NCBI GenBank assembly: GCA_028279945.1
Contig: JANQMT010000185.1
Coordinates: 1 to 29,755, forward strand
Length of the DNA: 29,755 nt
Source of the DNA: JAKSCF01 sp028279945
GTDB taxonomy: Bacteria; Bacillota; Clostridia; Peptostreptococcales; JAAYPU01
Reading direction: 5' to 3'
Below are positions 26,371 through 29,755 of this stretch, one piece after another. Within the stretch, counting starts at the first letter, position 1. Each line of letters opens with the position of its first letter. The notes under the pieces are model-generated. The model made no database searches. It was not told where the DNA came from and worked only from the letters and a program-made list of their open reading frames with translations. The translations under genes and the position numbers were made by a program.

Positions 26371-26445
26371 ACATCCTGTAGTCTGTAAATTAGGGTTTAC
26401 AGGTAGAAACTCTCGTCCCAAAATAAACGAAATTATACATGATGT
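26371..26445 (-). ncRNA. Purine riboswitch aptamer, guanine class
   Basis: On the minus strand P1 ACATCATG pairs with CAGGATGT (one mismatch). The junctions are canonical: TATAAT (J1/2), AGTTTCTACC (J2/3) and GACTAC (J3/1). P2 is TTTCGT / ACGAGA, and P3 is CTGTAAA / TTTACAG. The loops offer GG against CC for the kissing contact. The ligand-pairing base is C (in GACTA), the guanine type; adenine riboswitches have U. The P1 3' side runs into GTTTATTG (26365-26372), which is the complement of CAATAAAC at the terminator base, so ligand binding should free the terminator and turn the operon off. Confidence 0.95.
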
Positions 26446-26477
26446 AAAATATTTTTTTCACAATCAGAACACTCATT

Positions 26478-26506
26478 ATGATATAGTATTCGACAGTATT
26501 TGTCAA
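26478..26506 (-). promoter_or_regulatory. Sigma-A promoter of the purine operon
   Basis: The minus strand has a perfect -35 TTGACA (26501-26506), a 17-base spacer and TATCAT (26478-26483). Transcription would start near 26470, about 25 bases before P1 of the riboswitch. No other strong promoter was noticed between the genes down to 15990. Confidence 0.9.
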
Positions 26507-26530
26507 TGTAACAAGAATGCTTAAATGAAG

Positions 26531-26559
26531 AAAAAAATGTTATGCTGTAAGTCACATTT
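26531..26559 (-). terminator. Weak terminator after the membrane-anchored protein gene
   Basis: AAATGT and ACATTT (26554-26559 and 26535-26540) form a short stem, possibly extended by TTA/TAA inside, and the minus strand continues with a T run. It lies just after the stop codon at 26570. The stem is short and AT-rich, so the call is tentative. Confidence 0.45.
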
Positions 26560-26569
26560 CAAATTTTTA

Positions 26570-27943
26570 CTATAGTTTTTTTCTATTATTTCTAATTATT
26601 CTTCTTACACTATAGATGACTGCTGCTAGTATCACAACACCCACTATAATCAGTAATAACAATGTTCCAAAATAGTTTCTAAAAAGCCTTCCTTTTGTTC
26701 GATCTATAAATGTTATCTCCTCTTTTGTGTAGGTGGTGAATATTAAATCATCTTCAGGTAATCCTTTTAAGGAGGCAGTATACCCGCCATTCTCACCTTT
26801 TTCTAATGGAATACTGCTATCAATGATATACGGGTGTCTGTCACTCATATTGATTACAATGTCCAATTCACCAAACTTTGCCCATCCTTTTGCAGGGTTT
26901 AAAAGATATACAAATGTATTGGTGAAATCTTCGGATTTCTCTCTATCAATGGTTGCATTTGTGAAATATTGCACCTCTAAATCCAAAGAACTATTTGACT
27001 CAAACAATACTTCATATAACATGACGCTTAAGTTTTGTTGATAGCTTAAGCTGTATATTATGTCCTCGTCATGCAGTACGCGGGCCCCGTTATTATATAA
27101 TTGATCTATATACTCAGCCACCACACCATAAGCATCGGCTATTTCTTCATCATTATTGATTGCATATCTTTCTTTTTCAGGTTCTATTAATTGTTCAATG
27201 ATATAGTCCTTTAAAACGACTTCATCTTTTTCTATGTTCACCTCATGACCTTCAATCACTTCCAAATTCTCAAGTGTATCTTCTCCCAGCACAATTATAG
27301 ATGCTTTTTTATGGTTCTTACTTATATGCTTTGAAACCGTACATTTTCCATCTGAGATTTGTCCATACCCGTTAAAACCATTAATAACCACTAATGTTTT
27401 ATCCGGATTAATATTATACGATATTTCACAGCGGCCTTCTTGCTCATCGTTAAAATCAAAGCTATAAACCGTAATGTCTGCGTCTTCATTAAAGCTTTGC
27501 ATTTGATATACAGGCTCATTAATCTTTTGAATAATTCCTTCTATTTGAATAGCCTCTTCAAAAGCTTCTTTGTCCTTTAAGTAGTCCAAGCCATTGACAT
27601 CGCCTACTCTTTTTACTGCAAATTCAATGGGCCTATCATTCACAGTCACAGACGAAATATTCCCTTTGCGAGCATCAAAAACAAATGGAAAAATCATTGG
27701 CAGTTCAATACGCTCATCAGTAGGGTTAAGCATTTTATAATGTGCTGTCACCGTTGCTATCGTACTATCTTCTTCATTAATATCAAATGTTAATATCTCT
27801 TTTTCTATCTCAATAGGGCAATCTTCCATTGGTGCTATATTAAAGGAAGGATATTCAGACATATATATTGGCATTGAATTTGCCCACACAATGGTTGTAC
27901 ACAGTATCATCAGGCTTAAAATAAGAAATAGTTTTTTAGTCAT
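26570..27943 (-). CDS. Secreted, membrane-anchored protein of unknown function
   Basis: I do not recognise this family. ATG at 27943 is chosen because GAGGAG lies 7 bases upstream and a signal peptide begins there (MTKKLFLILSLMILCTTIVWA); an in-frame ATG at 27976 would overlap the upstream gene. The protein is about 457 residues. A large acidic extracellular part, rich in predicted beta strands, is followed near the end by one membrane helix (TLLLLIIVGVVILAAVIY) and a basic tail (RRIIRNNRKK), so it should be anchored with the bulk outside. LPMIFPFVFDARKGNIS and the pattern of alternating strands suggest Ig-like or jelly-roll domains. It starts 20 bases after yerC and probably shares its transcript. 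No catalytic motif was identified. Confidence 0.8.
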   Translation of the reverse strand: MTKKLFLILSLMILCTTIVWANSMPIYMSEYPSFNIAPMEDCPIEIEKEILTFDINEEDSTIATVTAHYKMLNPTDERIELPMIFPFVFDARKGNISSVTVNDRPIEFAVKRVGDVNGLDYLKDKEAFEEAIQIEGIIQKINEPVYQMQSFNEDADITVYSFDFNDEQEGRCEISYNINPDKTLVVINGFNGYGQISDGKCTVSKHISKNHKKASIIVLGEDTLENLEVIEGHEVNIEKDEVVLKDYIIEQLIEPEKERYAINNDEEIADAYGVVAEYIDQLYNNGARVLHDEDIIYSLSYQQNLSVMLYEVLFESNSSLDLEVQYFTNATIDREKSEDFTNTFVYLLNPAKGWAKFGELDIVINMSDRHPYIIDSSIPLEKGENGGYTASLKGLPEDDLIFTTYTKEEITFIDRTKGRLFRNYFGTLLLLIIVGVVILAAVIYSVRRIIRNNRKKL

Positions 27944-27962
27944 TGTATACTCCTCGGTTACT

Positions 27963-28271
27963 TTATTTGTCTGCACACTTTCTATTTAATCTTTCTAGAA
28001 TTAATTTATAACCATCGGCTCCATATACCAAACAGCGATTGACTCTGCTTATTGTAGCCGTACTGGCATGTGTCATGGACTCGATTTCTGCATAGGTTTT
28101 ATTCTCCTGTAGAAGTTTTGCTACTTTTAGTCGTTGTGACAGTGCTTGAATTTCTTTTACTGTACATATATCCTCAAAAAAACGGTAGCATTCTTCTATA
28201 TTTTCCAACTGAAGAATAGACTCAAAAAGTTCATCTGTAAACTGATTTTTCAATTTAGATCCATATTCCAT
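27963..28271 (-). CDS. yerC: YerC/YecD family TrpR-like DNA-binding protein
   Basis: Small all-helical protein of 102 residues in the TrpR superfamily. The centre matches the family well: FFEDICTVKEIQALSQRLKVA followed by a helix-turn-helix with YAEIESMTHASTATISRVNRC (about 58-78), quoted for position only. YerC proteins are widespread in Firmicutes and lack an established regulatory target; they are not confirmed tryptophan repressors. The ATG is preceded by AAAGAGGTG. A strong promoter (28311-28338) lies just upstream, and the membrane-anchored protein gene follows. Confidence 0.9.
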   Translation of the reverse strand: MEYGSKLKNQFTDELFESILQLENIEECYRFFEDICTVKEIQALSQRLKVAKLLQENKTYAEIESMTHASTATISRVNRCLVYGADGYKLILERLNRKCADK

Positions 28272-28310
28272 AACAACACCTCTTTAACGCTTTAAAGTTT
28301 TAATGTAATC

Positions 28311-28338
28311 ATTATATCACTATAGAATATTCTGTCAA
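28311..28338 (-). promoter_or_regulatory. Sigma-A promoter of yerC and downstream gene
   Basis: The minus strand has TTGACA (28333-28338), a 16-base spacer ending in TGA, and TATAAT (28311-28316). Both boxes are perfect. The start would be near 28304, about 33 bases before the yerC ATG. Confidence 0.88.
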
Positions 28339-28359
28339 ATTTCAACCCTTGTCTATGGA

Positions 28360-28980
28360 TTAAATCAATTTATATACAATCTCATTAATCATTTCCGGAT
28401 CATATCCTTTAGACGCCAGATACCTAGCAGCCTTGGCACAGTTTTTTTCATTGGGAGCTTGACCATTGAGCTTAGACTGAAAAATCAAATTAGCCATTTC
28501 ATGCTCCTGCTCTTTGGGTAGGTATTGATGAATTTTCTCATCAATGACTGCTTCTGATATGCCTTTCATCTCCAAGTCATACTTAATCTTTAAGGAACCA
28601 CAGCCTTTGTGAACCGCTTCCTGTATATAGGCTTCTGCAAATGCTTCATCATTAATCAAATTATTTTCTACTAAAAAATCTTTTACTTTATGTATTGTAT
28701 CCATATTATAAGCTTTATTTTTTAGATATAATTCTATTTCAGTAAGAGATCTGTTTTTATTTCTTAAATATTTTAATGCACTGTCTTTACCCCTATGATA
28801 TTGGGTTTCTACTCTAGCTTCCTCTAACAGCACTTCACTAACAGGCCTTTCAACTGAAAATTTATATTTTACCATCAGTTCATCCCATATATCGTAAGCT
28901 TGTCCATCGGTTAAATAAATGGTATATACATTTGGTTCCTTTTTCTTTTTCTCAATTTTTTCAATGCCCAGCATCTTCAT
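28360..28980 (-). CDS. recX: Regulatory protein RecX
   Basis: Modulator of RecA filaments, 206 residues, with the tandem three-helix repeats of the family. Typical motifs are ALKYLRNKNRSLTEIELYLKNKAY near 84-107 (key parts RSLTEIE and LKNK), DFLVENNLINDEAFAEAYI near 117-135, and a C-terminal ARYLASKGYD repeat. The N-terminal extension (GIEKIEKKKKEPNVYTIYLTDG) is common in Firmicute RecX. GAGAG precedes the ATG. It is not next to recA in this window, and I see no LexA-type box upstream. Confidence 0.93.
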   Translation of the reverse strand: MKMLGIEKIEKKKKEPNVYTIYLTDGQAYDIWDELMVKYKFSVERPVSEVLLEEARVETQYHRGKDSALKYLRNKNRSLTEIELYLKNKAYNMDTIHKVKDFLVENNLINDEAFAEAYIQEAVHKGCGSLKIKYDLEMKGISEAVIDEKIHQYLPKEQEHEMANLIFQSKLNGQAPNEKNCAKAARYLASKGYDPEMINEIVYKLI

Positions 28981-29016
28981 AACTCTCTTTTCAATGAATA
29001 AGTTTAGATTTAGGTG

Positions 29017-29037
29017 GCATATTAATATAGAATATGC
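29017..29037. repeat. Palindrome upstream of recX
   Basis: GCATATT (29017-29023) and AATATGC (29031-29037) form a perfect 7-bp inverted repeat around a 7-base AT spacer, about 40 bases upstream of recX. It may be an operator or a 5'-leader hairpin. It does not match a LexA box. Confidence 0.4.
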
Positions 29038-29109
29038 TCGCCTATATCACATATTATAATATAAATAGGGTTTATGTATAAAGCACCAACCTATAATTCG
29101 TTAAAATAT

Positions 29110-29117
29110 GGTATAAT
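29110..29117 (+). promoter_or_regulatory. Extended -10 promoter of the thioesterase gene
   Basis: TGGTATAAT is an extended -10 element (TGNTATAAT) with no good -35 at the usual distance. The start would be near 29124, and AGGAGG lies close to the ATG at 29165. Confidence 0.65.
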
Positions 29118-29164
29118 ATAGTTAAGTTATTTTTTGAATATTCTGTCTTTTAGGAGGGATCTTT

Positions 29165-29587
29165 ATGGAAAAGCCAAATATTCGTATTGGAGAAACCAAC
29201 ACAACTCAAAAAATAGTTGAATCTCATGATACGGCAGCCAATTATGGAACCGGCGATCTTGAAACTCTCTTTGCGACACCTAGCTTAGTTGCCATGATGT
29301 TGGATGCATCTGTCCATCTTGTGGACAAAAAACTACCTGAGGGATTTATTTCAGTAGGAAAAATGGCTATGGCTACTCATGAAAAAACGACTATTCTTGG
29401 CGAAACCGTTACTGTAGAAGTCAAAATTGCTGAATTTAATGGAACAAAGATTACTTTTGAAATGACTGCTTATGATGAGATAGGGGTTATTGGTCACGGT
29501 AAACATGAACGTATTATCGTTAATAAAAAGAAATTGCTTGAGCGCGCAGCTAAAAGAGCACAAAAGTTAAAAAATCTTGATTATTAA
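29165..29587 (+). CDS. FlK-like hotdog-fold thioesterase
   Basis: Hotdog-fold protein of 140 residues similar to fluoroacetyl-CoA thioesterase FlK and the many Firmicute homologues annotated as thioesterase. Alignment by eye: GTGDLETLFATPSL matches the FlK catalytic Thr loop (T38 here) and ATHEKTTILG holds the conserved His (H72). The FlK catalytic Glu, eight residues after the Thr, appears to be Leu46, with Asp47 next to it, so activity may differ. GKHERIIV near the end is typical. Start supported by AGGAGG 8 bases upstream. It would hydrolyse a small acyl-CoA in the cytoplasm; the physiological substrate is unknown. Confidence 0.88.
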   Translation: MEKPNIRIGETNTTQKIVESHDTAANYGTGDLETLFATPSLVAMMLDASVHLVDKKLPEGFISVGKMAMATHEKTTILGETVTVEVKIAEFNGTKITFEMTAYDEIGVIGHGKHERIIVNKKKLLERAAKRAQKLKNLDY

Positions 29588-29605
29588 ATATACAATAATT
29601 TATTA

Positions 29606-29633
29606 AGGCGTTTTGTTTTTTAACAAAACGCCT
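29606..29633 (+). terminator. Terminator of the thioesterase gene
   Basis: A perfect 12-bp stem, AGGCGTTTTGTT (29606-29617) with AACAAAACGCCT (29622-29633), lies about 20 bases after the stop codon. A good T run follows on neither side, so it may act with Rho-independent weak efficiency or as a 3' stabiliser. Confidence 0.65.
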
Positions 29634-29755
29634 CAGCTTATCGAAAAAATACTAGAAAAATGAATACAGGTGTATGAATATTTGTTTTTTTGTGTTCATT
29701 TGGTCAGAAAATTTAGGTGGCAGATGGGCTATAAAAGTCGTGAACAAACAGGACG

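Noticed and set aside
26371..26445. Adenine, 2'-deoxyguanosine or 8-oxoguanine riboswitch variant
   Set aside because: The ligand-pairing base is C rather than U, and the junctions J1/2, J2/3 and J3/1 match the ordinary guanine class without the core changes expected of variants.
28981..29164. LexA/SOS box in front of recX
   Set aside because: No GAAC-N4-GTTC-like sequence is present; the only palindrome (29017-29037) is of a different kind.

Overview
This 29.8 kb window is AT-rich, with Shine-Dalgarno sites close to AGGAGG, a Trp T-box, a purine riboswitch and many oxygen-sensitive Fe-S, tungsten and molybdenum enzymes. It looks like chromosome of a strictly anaerobic Firmicute of the Clostridia. 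Nearly all genes lie on the minus strand. I see no rRNA, tRNA, CRISPR array, insertion sequence or prophage gene.

Region 1 (1-7860) is a catabolic island. Five co-directional minus-strand genes, in transcription order, encode a PLP-dependent threonine-dehydratase-like enzyme, a RidA protein, a DapA-superfamily lyase, a tungsten aldehyde:ferredoxin oxidoreductase (AOR) and an M20 carbamoylase/allantoate-amidohydrolase-type hydrolase. A sigma-54 promoter (6004-6019) sits in front, and a divergent PAS-AAA-Fis activator (6414-7763) lies behind it. The first 230 bases of the window hold the upstream region, last codons and terminator of a second, internally deleted copy of this activator, so the five genes sit between two direct repeats.

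Region 2 (7859-13818) is a three-gene electron-transfer operon with its own sigma-54 promoter (13802-13818). It encodes NuoE-like and NuoF/HydB-like subunits and a 1173-residue fusion of a 2Fe-2S domain, a GltD/NfnB-like flavin domain, ferredoxin domains and a molybdopterin-oxidoreductase domain. The last domain has lost the catalytic residues of formate dehydrogenase. The shared sigma-54 control suggests that it handles electrons from the AOR pathway.

Region 3 (14369-15922) is an orphan trpB behind a complete tryptophan T-box leader. Region 4 (15990-26506) is a roughly 10.5 kb operon for uptake and oxidation of purines or nucleosides: a BMP lipoprotein, ABC ATPase, two permeases, a TRZ/ATZ-type deaminase, the three xanthine-dehydrogenase subunits and a MocA-type cofactor cytidylyltransferase. 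It starts at a strong promoter and a guanine-class riboswitch with a recognisable terminator/antiterminator pair.

Region 5 (26570-29755) is ordinary: a membrane-anchored secreted protein of unknown function, YerC (TrpR-like), RecX, a divergent FlK-like thioesterase, and 120 unexplained bases at the edge.

The most interesting candidate is the sigma-54 regulon of regions 1 and 2. It can be read as one linear route (deacylation or decarbamoylation, deamination, retro-aldol cleavage, aldehyde oxidation, ferredoxin recycling) for an unidentified amino-acid-like substrate. The functional parts are recognised from motifs; the route itself is inference.
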